Below are positions 1 to 5,554 of a stretch of DNA of 7,737 nucleotides, one piece after another (position 1 is the first letter of the stretch; the number at the start of each line of letters is the position of its first letter). Source of the DNA: an uncultured Bacilli bacterium. GTDB lineage: Bacteria; Bacillota_I; Bacilli_A; RF39; UBA660. Below the pieces are notes generated by a model. The model worked only from the letters and a program-made list of their open reading frames with translations. It had not been told where the DNA came from and did not search any database. The translations under genes and the position numbers were made by a program. The stretch covers positions 1 through 7,737 of the forward strand of contig CAJTXV010000049.1 in NCBI GenBank assembly GCA_910584255.1. Direction: 5' to 3'.

Positions 1-190
1 TTGCTCATATAAAAACCTCATTTCTTTTTTGTCCAAGAAACGGGGTTCATATCATGATTTAGTTATCTTTTTTGTTTGTAGGGCTGTATAAAAAAGATAA
101 GCGCGTTATAATTTCTTTAAGATATTTTAAAGAAAGTTGGTGCGTAACTATGATATGAATTGTTTAAGAATTTAAAGGGGGTAATAATTT
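1..190. other. Non-coding left flank
   Basis: No convincing gene lies here. The stretch holds the inverted repeats listed at 46-159 and a TATAAT box at 107-112 that could serve the + strand gene at 191. No good -35 box is seen 16-18 bp upstream of it. On the - strand, a GAGG (19-16) followed 7 bases later by an ATG at 8-6 could be the start of a divergent gene running off the left edge, but only eight bases of it are visible. Confidence 0.5.
46..159. repeat. Nested inverted repeats upstream of the recombinase operon
   Basis: Three perfect inverted repeats are nested. An outer 10-bp pair (46-55 with 150-159) encloses an 11-bp pair (63-73 with 90-100) and a 9-bp pair (112-120 with 127-135). 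A further AGTTA (61-65) could pair with TAACT (145-149), which would extend the outer stem with a bulge. As RNA this would fold into a multi-branched structure. As DNA it could be a set of operator or recombination-protein sites. The match to no known riboswitch is recognised. A TATAAT box (107-112) lies between the two inner hairpins, so binding or folding here would affect expression of the downstream genes. Confidence 0.5.
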
Positions 191-376
191 ATGCAAGAAA
201 GAAGTGATAAGAAATTAGAACATTTAAAATCTTATGTAATAGAAATTGCTATACTAGAATTTATCAAAGATAATAACTTGATTGATAATAACGAATATAA
301 AAAAATCAAAAATAAAATTGAAAATGAATATGCAAAATACAATAAATTAAACAATTCAGAATATAGTTTTGCATAA
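191..376 (+). CDS. Small conserved-type protein upstream of recombinase (SHOCT-like)
   Basis: This 61-residue, highly charged protein has no membrane segment and no cysteines. The ATG is well supported by an AAAGGGGG ribosome binding site nine bases upstream. The central segment (about residues 20-45) is predicted to be helical. Its order, hydrophobic helix, a short turn with an Asn-Asn-Leu-Ile step, then a Glu-Tyr-Lys-Lys helix, resembles the short SHOCT module (helix, 'ISDEEY'-like turn, helix). SHOCT modules are often found next to mobile-element recombinases. It lies 50 bases upstream of the large recombinase on the same strand, probably co-transcribed, so a role in regulating or assisting recombination is an inference from position only. 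It could also be a small DNA-binding accessory factor. The reading frame is likely real, but the family assignment is tentative. Confidence 0.6.
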   Translation: MQERSDKKLEHLKSYVIEIAILEFIKDNNLIDNNEYKKIKNKIENEYAKYNKLNNSEYSFA

Positions 377-426
377 TAAAAAATATTTGAAATATGCTAT
401 TCTTCAACAATTATGGAAAGGAATAA

Positions 427-2256
427 ATGAATAATAAAAACGTTGAAGTAATAGCACCAACTTCTAAAACAATGTGCTTAAAAGGAAATGTAAAATATAC
501 ACTTATTCGTACTTGTGCTTATTGTAGAGTTAGTACAGATAATGAAGATCAGAAAACAAGTTATGACTCACAACGAATCCATTATAAAAATATGATAGAA
601 GAAAATCCTGATTGGGAGTTTGTAGGGATATATGCTGATGAAGGCATAACTGGTACTCAAACAAAGAAAAGAGAACAATTTAATCAAATGATGAGTGATG
701 CTCTAAGTGGTAAGATTGATTTAATATTAGCTAAATCAATATCTAGGTTTGCTCGTAATACAGTTGATACTTTAAATTGTGTAAGACTGCTTCGTGAACA
801 TAATGTAGATGTCTATTTTGAAAAAGAAAATATCCATACTCTAGGTTTATCCAATGAATTATTTTTAACTTTATATAGTGCTTTTGCTCAAGCAGAAAGT
901 GAGTCTATATCAGAAAATGTAAAAGCTGGTGTAAGAATGAAAATGAAACGTGGAGAATTGGTAGGAAAGTATGCTCCATTTGGATATTTATACGATAAAG
1001 AAAAAGATATGATTTATCCAGATGAAAATAAAAAAGATATTGTTACTTATATTTTTGAAGAATATTCTAAAGGTGTAGGTTTCAGAACAATTGCTCTTAA
1101 CTTGAATAATCTAGGAACACCTAGTCCATCTAATTTAAAATGGTGTCATGCTTCTGTTATAAGAATTATTATAAATGAAAAGTATGTTGGAGATTTAAAG
1201 ACAGGAAAGTATTATACAGAAAATGTACTAACTCATAAAAAGAAAGTCAATTATGGAGAAAAAGAACAATACTTTACCTCTAATCATCACGAACCTATTA
1301 TCTCTCGTGAATTATGGAACAAATGCCAAGAAACACTAACGATAAGAAGTAAAATCATTAAACCAGATGGAAATAGAGATAAGTTTAGTAGAAAATATGC
1401 TTTCAGTAGTAAAATCTTTTGTGGAATATGTGGCGAGAGATTTATCAGACGTTCTTATAAAATCAGAAGTAATGGAAAAGAAGTTGCTTATTGGGTATGT
1501 CGAAGTCATAGAAATAAAATTGAATGTTCCAACCTAATTCATTATAAACAAGAAGAACTAGAAGATATATTTGTAATTGCTTATAACAAACTATTTCAAG
1601 ATAGTGATAGGTATATCCATTCATTTATGAAAAAAGTAAATGAAGTAATCAATGAAAAACAAGATAATCTTAATCATAAAAAAATACAAAATGAAATTTC
1701 TAAACTTGAAATCAAACTTTCTAATTTGATTGATTTACAACTTGATAATTCTATTTCAAAAGAGATATTAAATCAAAAAAATCTTGAAATTTCTAAAAAA
1801 ATTAAAGAGTACGAGCAACAACTTAAAACTAATGAAAATATAGAAATTACTAGAAAACAAAAACTAGAACAGATTGATAAAATCTCTAATACTCTAAAAA
1901 AATATAAAGGTCTTACAAAATTCAATGAAGAAGTTTTTAATTGTTTAATTGATAAAATCATTATTGGCGAAAAGTTAGAAAATGGTGAAGAAGATTTTTA
2001 CAAAATTAAATTCATTCTGAAAACTGGTGAGCTAATCAATGAAAATCTTCCCAATGGAAAACTAGATATAGGAACAAGTTTTGGTAAATATGGCTTTACG
2101 ATAACCAAACAAGAACTAGAAGAAAAAGAGGATAATGTGTCTGCCTATGTATTACAACGGCACACGAATATAAATTCCTGCAATTTTCTTTTCTTCATTC
2201 ATAAATTTTATTTCCTTTCATATTCTTCATCAAAAAAGAGGCGACAAAGACATTAG
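427..2256 (+). CDS. Large serine recombinase (site-specific integrase/transposase)
   Basis: This 609-residue member of the large serine recombinase family cuts and rejoins DNA at attachment sites through a covalent phosphoserine link, integrating and excising a mobile element. The resolvase-type catalytic domain spans about residues 27-170. It has the nucleophile Ser36 in CRVST and the active-site arginines 107 and 110 in SRFAR. A recombinase domain follows (about 185-310). The zinc ribbon has Cys332, Cys335, Cys358 and Cys367. A Lys/Glu/Asn-rich coiled coil covers about 400-500. The start is supported by GGAAAGGA four bases upstream of the ATG. The gene follows a 61-aa gene on the same strand. 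Residues from about 579 onward look foreign: the DNA there is antisense to the start of a second serine recombinase. The final ~31 residues therefore probably come from the integration target. The protein otherwise appears intact. Confidence 0.95.
   Translation: MNNKNVEVIAPTSKTMCLKGNVKYTLIRTCAYCRVSTDNEDQKTSYDSQRIHYKNMIEENPDWEFVGIYADEGITGTQTKKREQFNQMMSDALSGKIDLILAKSISRFARNTVDTLNCVRLLREHNVDVYFEKENIHTLGLSNELFLTLYSAFAQAESESISENVKAGVRMKMKRGELVGKYAPFGYLYDKEKDMIYPDENKKDIVTYIFEEYSKGVGFRTIALNLNNLGTPSPSNLKWCHASVIRIIINEKYVGDLKTGKYYTENVLTHKKKVNYGEKEQYFTSNHHEPIISRELWNKCQETLTIRSKIIKPDGNRDKFSRKYAFSSKIFCGICGERFIRRSYKIRSNGKEVAYWVCRSHRNKIECSNLIHYKQEELEDIFVIAYNKLFQDSDRYIHSFMKKVNEVINEKQDNLNHKKIQNEISKLEIKLSNLIDLQLDNSISKEILNQKNLEISKKIKEYEQQLKTNENIEITRKQKLEQIDKISNTLKKYKGLTKFNEEVFNCLIDKIIIGEKLENGEEDFYKIKFILKTGELINENLPNGKLDIGTSFGKYGFTITKQELEEKEDNVSAYVLQRHTNINSCNFLFFIHKFYFLSYSSSKKRRQRH
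2150..2170. other. Probable right attachment junction of the element
   Basis: Reading the - strand from 2202, the coding sequence matches the start of a serine recombinase up to codons for Arg-Val (2166-2161). It then fails at Pro-Leu-stop, exactly where Ser-Thr is expected. The change falls at about 2158-2163, inside the 3' end of the large recombinase gene, where integrase genes commonly abut their attachment site. I infer this is attR or attL of the element. The matching left junction is not in the window, so the core sequence cannot be defined. Confidence 0.45.
2152..2202 (-). pseudogene. Severed 5' end of a second serine recombinase gene
   Basis: The - strand ORF reads MNEEKKIAGIYIRVPL and stops. 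The first 14 residues match the N-terminus typical of serine recombinases, in which 'IYIRVS' leads to the catalytic serine. Here the serine and everything after it are replaced. The ATG is preceded by GAAAGGA (2219-2213) ten bases upstream, and further up by a promoter and leader, so this was a real gene start. The most economical explanation is insertion of the left-hand element into the codons for the active site. The remainder of the gene would then lie beyond the left edge of the window, on the far side of the inserted element. Alternatively it is a deletion remnant. Confidence 0.6.
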
Positions 2257-2275
2257 GTTTTATGTCTTGCACCTC
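2232..2275 (-). terminator. Terminator/attenuator hairpin before the severed recombinase
   Basis: On the - strand, GAGGTGCAAGACAT pairs with ATGTCTTTGTCGCCTC around a short loop, with one wobble and small bulges. A run of six T follows at 2237-2232. It sits upstream of the truncated recombinase ATG and downstream of a promoter, so it should act as an attenuator. The stop codon of the + strand recombinase (2254-2256) lies inside the same hairpin. On the + strand no clean T-run follows it. Confidence 0.65.
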
Positions 2276-2314
2276 TATAAATTTCATTATGTTGATTATT
2301 AAATTTGTTTTATA

Positions 2315-2332
2315 TTAACCCCACAAAAACAT
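2315..2332 (-). CDS. Five-residue leader peptide MFLWG
   Basis: ATG-TTT-TTG-TGG-GGT-TAA lies six bases downstream of AAAGGA (2344-2339), close to the predicted transcription start at about 2349. It precedes the terminator hairpin by about 40 bases. The segment GTTTTATGT (2337-2329), which overlaps this start, can pair with ACATAAAAC (2265-2257) in the terminator stem. Pairing extends to about 12 bp with a G-U pair. Ribosome movement or stalling on the leader could therefore choose between terminator and antiterminator. The layout is known from leader-peptide attenuators of inducible genes. Its function here is inference. Confidence 0.4.
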   Translation of the reverse strand: MFLWG

Positions 2333-2355
2333 AAAACTTCCTTTATTGCTTTTCT

Positions 2356-2383
2356 ATTATAGATTCTTTTAATGTAAAGTCAA
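2356..2383 (-). promoter_or_regulatory. Strong sigma-A-type promoter for the severed recombinase gene
   Basis: On the - strand, TTGACT (2383-2378) and a perfect TATAAT (2361-2356) are separated by 16 bp. Transcription should start near 2349, only a few bases before the leader-peptide ribosome binding site. Confidence 0.7.
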
Positions 2384-2401
2384 GACATAATTACCAATTT
2401 T

Positions 2402-2422
2402 TGCCTATTTAAAGGCATTTTT
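2402..2422 (+). terminator. Short hairpin with T-tail, possible + strand terminator
   Basis: TGCCT (2402-2406) pairs with AGGCA (2413-2417) around a six-base loop, and five T follow. It could end transcripts of the large recombinase. The stem is short, so support is weak. Confidence 0.3.
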
Positions 2423-2449
2423 AGAAGAAGTTGATACATTTTAATACAT

Positions 2450-2725
2450 TTAATCTAATGATTTAATAAAGTCCTCTAAATCTTTTATTTCAATACTATT
2501 TCTTAAGTTTCCAATATAGATAGTTTTAGAATAGTTAAATACTAGAAAAGTAATGCCTTTGATAATAACTCTATGAGGTTCTATGTAGGAGAGGTTTGTT
2601 CTCTTAATATTCTTTATAAAACCATTTATTACAGTAGGTTTTGTATTACAAAAATCACAAATAAATTCTATTTTCATTTTTAATTCTTCATCAAAGTGTA
2701 ATTCTTTACTAACTATACTTACCAT
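2450..2725 (-). CDS. Hypothetical protein with a CxxC pair
   Basis: I do not recognise this protein. The start is best placed at the second ATG (2725-2723), giving 91 residues: AAAGGA (2740-2735) is nine bases from that ATG but only three from the upstream ATG at 2731. After an N-terminal segment, a beta strand is followed by Cys-Asp-Phe-Cys, a lone CxxC. The rest is a mixed beta-rich body ending in an acidic helix (IEIKDLEDFIKSL). There is no signal peptide or membrane helix. It lies between the terminators of the tRNA cluster and the promoter of the severed recombinase, all on the - strand, and has no obvious promoter of its own. It may belong to the older, interrupted element or to the chromosome. 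A single CxxC could bind metal as a dimer or be redox-active. Confidence 0.6.
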   Translation of the reverse strand: MVSIVSKELHFDEELKMKIEFICDFCNTKPTVINGFIKNIKRTNLSYIEPHRVIIKGITFLVFNYSKTIYIGNLRNSIEIKDLEDFIKSLD

Positions 2726-2750
2726 TTTCATCTGTCCTTTCTTAAATCAC

Positions 2751-2782
2751 AAAAAAATATCAACTTCTTTTTGAAATTGATA
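2751..2782 (-). terminator. Intrinsic terminator downstream of tRNA genes
   Basis: On the - strand, a 10-bp stem (2782-2773 with 2767-2758, one U-G wobble) closes a five-base A-rich loop. Seven T follow directly (2757-2751). It separates the tRNA cluster from the CDS at 2450-2725. Confidence 0.65.
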
Positions 2783-2796
2783 CTTTTATATATAAA

Positions 2797-2814
2797 GTTC
2801 TAAAAAGTTAGAAC
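2797..2814 (-). terminator. First of two tandem hairpins after tRNA-Leu
   Basis: A perfect 7-bp stem (GTTCTAA with TTAGAAC, four-base loop) begins about 11 bases after the tRNA-Leu CCA end and is followed by TTTATATATA. It may act as a weak terminator or protect the 3' end. The stronger hairpin at 2751-2782 follows. Confidence 0.45.
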
Positions 2815-2825
2815 AGATTTCCCAA

Positions 2826-2910
2826 TGGTGCGGGTAACAGGAGTTGAACCTGCAAGCCTTGCGGCGCTAGATCCTAAGTCTAGTGCGTCTGCCAATTCCG
2901 CCATACCCGC
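2826..2910 (-). tRNA. tRNA-Leu (anticodon UAG)
   Basis: An 85-base cloverleaf starts GCGGGTA and ends TACCCGCACCA, so the acceptor stem pairs fully and CCA is encoded. The anticodon loop CTTAGGA gives UAG, flanked by a CTAGA/TCTAG stem. The long variable arm (CGCCGCAAGGC region) is typical of class II leucine tRNAs. It reads CUN codons. It lies eight bases downstream of the tRNA-Ile2 gene and shares its transcript. Confidence 0.97.
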
Positions 2911-2918
2911 ATAATCAG

Positions 2919-2995
2919 TGGTGGACCCTGATGGACTCGAACCATCGACCGTTCGGTTATGAGCCGAATGCTCTAACCAACTGAGCTAAGGGTCC
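2919..2995 (-). tRNA. tRNA with CAU anticodon, most likely tRNA-Ile2 (lysidine)
   Basis: A 77-base cloverleaf has a GGACCCT acceptor, an encoded CCA, and an anticodon loop CTCATAA giving CAU. Automatic tools would label it Met. The body is close to the tRNA-Ile2 pattern I recall from Bacillus subtilis (GGACC start, GAGCA then a CGGCTCATAACCG anticodon arm, GGTCC end) rather than to elongator or initiator Met. If so, TilS converts C34 to lysidine and the tRNA reads AUA, a frequent codon in AT-rich genomes. Confidence 0.8.
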
Positions 2996-3007
2996 ATCGA
3001 CTTTTTA

Positions 3008-3036
3008 ATAGTAACATATTTTTATATCTGTTGCAA
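3008..3036 (-). promoter_or_regulatory. Putative promoter of the tRNA cluster
   Basis: On the - strand, TTGCAA (3036-3031) and TACTAT (3013-3008) lie 17 bp apart. Transcription would start about six bases before the 5' end of tRNA-Ile2. Each box matches the consensus at four of six positions. Confidence 0.45.
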
Positions 3037-3061
3037 TATCTTTTTCTCATTTTTAGACAAT

Positions 3062-3481
3062 TTATTTATTCAGCATATTTAATAAGTTTACCTTAAAAAT
3101 GTCTTTTTGTGGATTACTCTTAGAAATCATTACACCCTTATAAGTTGTAAGTTCTGTGCGATGTCCCTCTGCTAAAATATCATCTGGGGTTATATTAGTA
3201 AGCAAGATAATTTTCTTATCTTCATAAACCGTGTAATGTAATTTCACATCTCCATGTACTTTTTTAAAAAGTTCATCTGTTGGTAATTCTAATTCATAAC
3301 TTTTTGTACGCTCTTTTTGATTTCTGTTAACTAAAGAACCTAAAAAGTTTCCATTTCTTAACTCTGGATAATATTTAAAAACTAATTCCTTATAAGCAAG
3401 CATATTGTATTTTCTTAGTGTTCTTTCTTTAACCTTAAATTCATTTTCATTCTGATATTCAAATATATAAGAAGAATGCAT
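3062..3481 (-). CDS. Hypothetical 139-aa protein
   Basis: I do not recognise the family. A GTG at 3490 is in frame, but AGGGGGGTGA, a near-complete match to the anti-Shine-Dalgarno sequence, overlaps it. That site is five bases upstream of the ATG at 3481, so ATG is the better start. The protein is soluble, mixed alpha/beta and charged, without cysteine in the chosen form and without a signal or membrane segment. An N-terminal basic stretch (about 12-45) precedes a strand-rich half with HYTVYEDKKIILLTNITPDD (about 83-102) and a C-terminal GVMISKSNPQKDIFKV segment. The ordered, well-started ORF and its own promoter argue that it is real. It is followed by the tRNA cluster promoter, and no terminator is seen between them. 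No function can be inferred from the context. Confidence 0.75.
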   Translation of the reverse strand: MHSSYIFEYQNENEFKVKERTLRKYNMLAYKELVFKYYPELRNGNFLGSLVNRNQKERTKSYELELPTDELFKKVHGDVKLHYTVYEDKKIILLTNITPDDILAEGHRTELTTYKGVMISKSNPQKDIFKVNLLNMLNK

Positions 3482-3541
3482 GCAACTCACCCCCCTAGTT
3501 TCATCCTTGTGCTTCCCTAATTCTAATACAAGGTATGCCTT

Positions 3542-3570
3542 ATTTTACTACAAAATGAATGAAAGCGCAA
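3542..3570 (-). promoter_or_regulatory. Putative promoter of the 139-aa gene
   Basis: On the - strand, TTGCGC (3570-3565) and TAAAAT (3547-3542) are 17 bp apart. The -10 box matches at five of six positions and the -35 box at three. A T-rich repeat lies directly upstream, as expected of an UP element. The leader to the ATG at 3481 is about 55 bases and contains a CCTTGT/ACAAGG inverted repeat. Confidence 0.45.
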
Positions 3571-3594
3571 GAAAAAACGAAAAAACGAAAAAAG
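3571..3594. repeat. Three tandem 8-bp units GAAAAAAC
   Basis: GAAAAAAC, GAAAAAAC and GAAAAAAG lie head to tail, immediately upstream of the -35 box of the - strand promoter. A-tracts like this can act as an UP element or bend DNA. Replication slippage could vary the copy number. Confidence 0.55.
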
Positions 3595-3772
3595 TTTTTC
3601 AAAAGATTGTGTATTGTTTGTAATTTTTTCGTCTGAGGAAATAAAGTTAAACCCCGTTTTTGAATTACTTAACAATTCTAATAGTGTTAGAAAAAGGCAC
3701 TTAATTTTCAAGTTAAACTTGAGTATAAAGAATGCATAAAACAGATTCATGAGCCTTTTTTCTTATTATATA

Positions 3773-5524
3773 TTAGTTCTTTTTAGTAATTTCAATTCCA
3801 AGTTCTTTTAATTGGATAGGATCTACCCTATTTGGACATTCACTCATTAAACAAGACGCACTTGCTGTTTTTGGGAATGCAATTACATCTCGAATATTTT
3901 CTGTCCCAACTAAAAGCATGGTAAGTCGATCTAGTCCTAAAGCAAGTCCTCCATGTGGTGGCGTTCCATAATCAAATGCTTCTAAGAAGAATCCAAACTT
4001 TTCTTTGGCTTGTTCCATTGTAAAGCCTAAAGCCTCAAACATTTTCTTTTGAACTTCTGCTCGGTGAATACGAATACTTCCACCCCCTGCTTCATAACCG
4101 TTGATAACGATATCGTAAGCCTTAGAATAACAATTTGCCTTATCACTAATCAATTTGTCAATATCTTCGTCTTTAGGGGCAGTAAATGGATGATGACATG
4201 CAACATATCTATTTTCTTCTTCACTATATTCAAAAGAAGGAAAATCTGTAATCCAAGTAAATTGATAATCATCCTTTTTGATAAGACTTAGTTCATGTGC
4301 GAGTTTTGTACGAAGTGCACCTAGCGCAGTCTTTGTTACTTTATATTGATCTGCAATAATCAAAATCAAATCGTTTTCTTCAATACCAAACTGCTCCTGA
4401 ATTTTCTTTAGATTCTCGTCTGTTACAACTTTACGAATACTTCCAGAAAAATCTGATTCTGTATATTTTAACCATGCAAGTCCGTTTGCTTTATAAGTCT
4501 TAACAAAGTCAGTAAGTTTATCAATCTCCTTTCTAGAATAGTTGGAAGCACTGCCTTTTACAATGATACATCCAATTTCTCCCGAAGATTCTAACACGCT
4601 CTTAAATACTGTAAACTCTGTATCTTTAAAGATTTTATTAAGACTCTCAATTTTCATATCAAAACGTAAATCTGGTTTATCACTTCCGTAATCACGAATG
4701 GCATCATTATATTTCATTCTAGATAATGGAAGTTTTAAATCAATTCCTTTCACTTCAGAAAATACCTTTGCGAGCAATCTTTCTGTAGTTGACATTACAT
4801 CCTCTTCTTCTACAAAACTCATTTCTAAATCGACTTGAGTAAATTCTGGCTGACGGTCTGCTCTTAGGTCTTCATCACGGAAACACTTTGCAATTTGATA
4901 ATATTTTTCCATTCCGCCAATCATTAATAATTGTTTAAAAATCTGAGGGGACTGAGGAAGTGCATAAAAGTTACCATTATTAACTCTAGAAGGAACCAAA
5001 TAGTCTCTTGCACCTTCTGGAGTCGACTTACATAAAATAGGTGTTTCTATTTCAATAAATCCCTCTTCATAAAAGAAATTACGTATCACATGCATTAATT
5101 TACTCCGAGTTATTAGATTTTCTTTTAAGGAATTTCTTCTTAAATCTAAATAACGATATTTTAATCTAGTATCCTCTAAAGCAGTGGTATCTTCACTGAT
5201 TTCAAAAGGAAGATCATGTGCCATACTAAACACTTCTAATTTTTCTACGATGACTTCAATTTCCCCTGTCGAAAGTTTAGGGTTTTTGCTTTCTCTTTCA
5301 ACAATATTTCCTTCTATTCTAATAACGGATTCTGTTTTTAGGTTACTCGCTAAATCATAATCCTTTTGTTCAGGACGAACCACAAGCTGAATAATTCCAG
5401 AACGATCCCTTAAATCAATAAATACAAGTCCCCCAAGATTTCTCTTTTTGGCAACCCATCCTTCTAAAACAACATTTTCTCCTACATTTTTAATATTAAA
5501 TTCTATATTTTTATGTTTTTTCAT
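3773..5524 (-). CDS. aspS: Aspartate--tRNA ligase
   Basis: AspRS is a cytoplasmic class IIb synthetase that charges tRNA-Asp with aspartate using ATP. At 583 residues it has the usual bacterial length. The N-terminal OB fold that binds the anticodon covers about 15-100. Motif 2 (about 209-237) contains FRDEDLRADR with Arg216 and Glu218, followed by QPEFTQ. The bacterial GAD insertion covers about 285-415. Motif 3 GLDRL (about 530-534) has Arg533. Leu30 in the RNLGG loop and Lys83 before LSTGEIE are residues I associate with discriminating AspRS, which charges only tRNA-Asp and not tRNA-Asn. That reading is from memory and is less certain. The ATG has AGAGGA six bases upstream and begins 30 bases after the hisS stop. 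The gene is therefore co-transcribed with hisS under the T-box. Confidence 0.98.
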   Translation of the reverse strand: MKKHKNIEFNIKNVGENVVLEGWVAKKRNLGGLVFIDLRDRSGIIQLVVRPEQKDYDLASNLKTESVIRIEGNIVERESKNPKLSTGEIEVIVEKLEVFSMAHDLPFEISEDTTALEDTRLKYRYLDLRRNSLKENLITRSKLMHVIRNFFYEEGFIEIETPILCKSTPEGARDYLVPSRVNNGNFYALPQSPQIFKQLLMIGGMEKYYQIAKCFRDEDLRADRQPEFTQVDLEMSFVEEEDVMSTTERLLAKVFSEVKGIDLKLPLSRMKYNDAIRDYGSDKPDLRFDMKIESLNKIFKDTEFTVFKSVLESSGEIGCIIVKGSASNYSRKEIDKLTDFVKTYKANGLAWLKYTESDFSGSIRKVVTDENLKKIQEQFGIEENDLILIIADQYKVTKTALGALRTKLAHELSLIKKDDYQFTWITDFPSFEYSEEENRYVACHHPFTAPKDEDIDKLISDKANCYSKAYDIVINGYEAGGGSIRIHRAEVQKKMFEALGFTMEQAKEKFGFFLEAFDYGTPPHGGLALGLDRLTMLLVGTENIRDVIAFPKTASASCLMSECPNRVDPIQLKELGIEITKKN

Positions 5525-5554
5525 ATAAAATCCTCTTTCCCTTAAAAACTTATA

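Larger units (their letters stand above)
3482..3772. other. Gap between aspS and the 139-aa gene
   Basis: This 291-base stretch is very AT-rich. It holds the promoter and A/T repeat listed separately, and a perfect but small-looped palindrome (TCAAGTT-A-AACTTGA, 3708-3722). No GC-rich intrinsic terminator is visible after the aspS stop, so the operon may read through. A - strand open frame at 3523-3750 lacks a ribosome binding site and codes for a low-complexity Phe/Leu/Ser-rich string, so I do not call it. Confidence 0.5.

Noticed and set aside
1773..1961. - strand open frame inside the large recombinase
   Set aside because: A hydrophobic shadow of the Lys/Asn-rich coiled coil, common in AT-rich coding DNA.
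2826..2995. tRNA genes as the attachment site of the mobile element
   Set aside because: No second copy of either tRNA 3' end is present in the window, and a better junction exists at about 2158-2163.
3523..3750. - strand open frame of 75 codons
   Set aside because: No ribosome binding site, low-complexity Phe/Leu-rich product, and it overlaps the promoter and A-tract repeat of the next gene. Explained by AT-rich non-coding DNA.
4049..4291. + strand open frame inside aspS
   Set aside because: Antisense to the conserved catalytic part of AspRS, with no ribosome binding site and no recognisable product.
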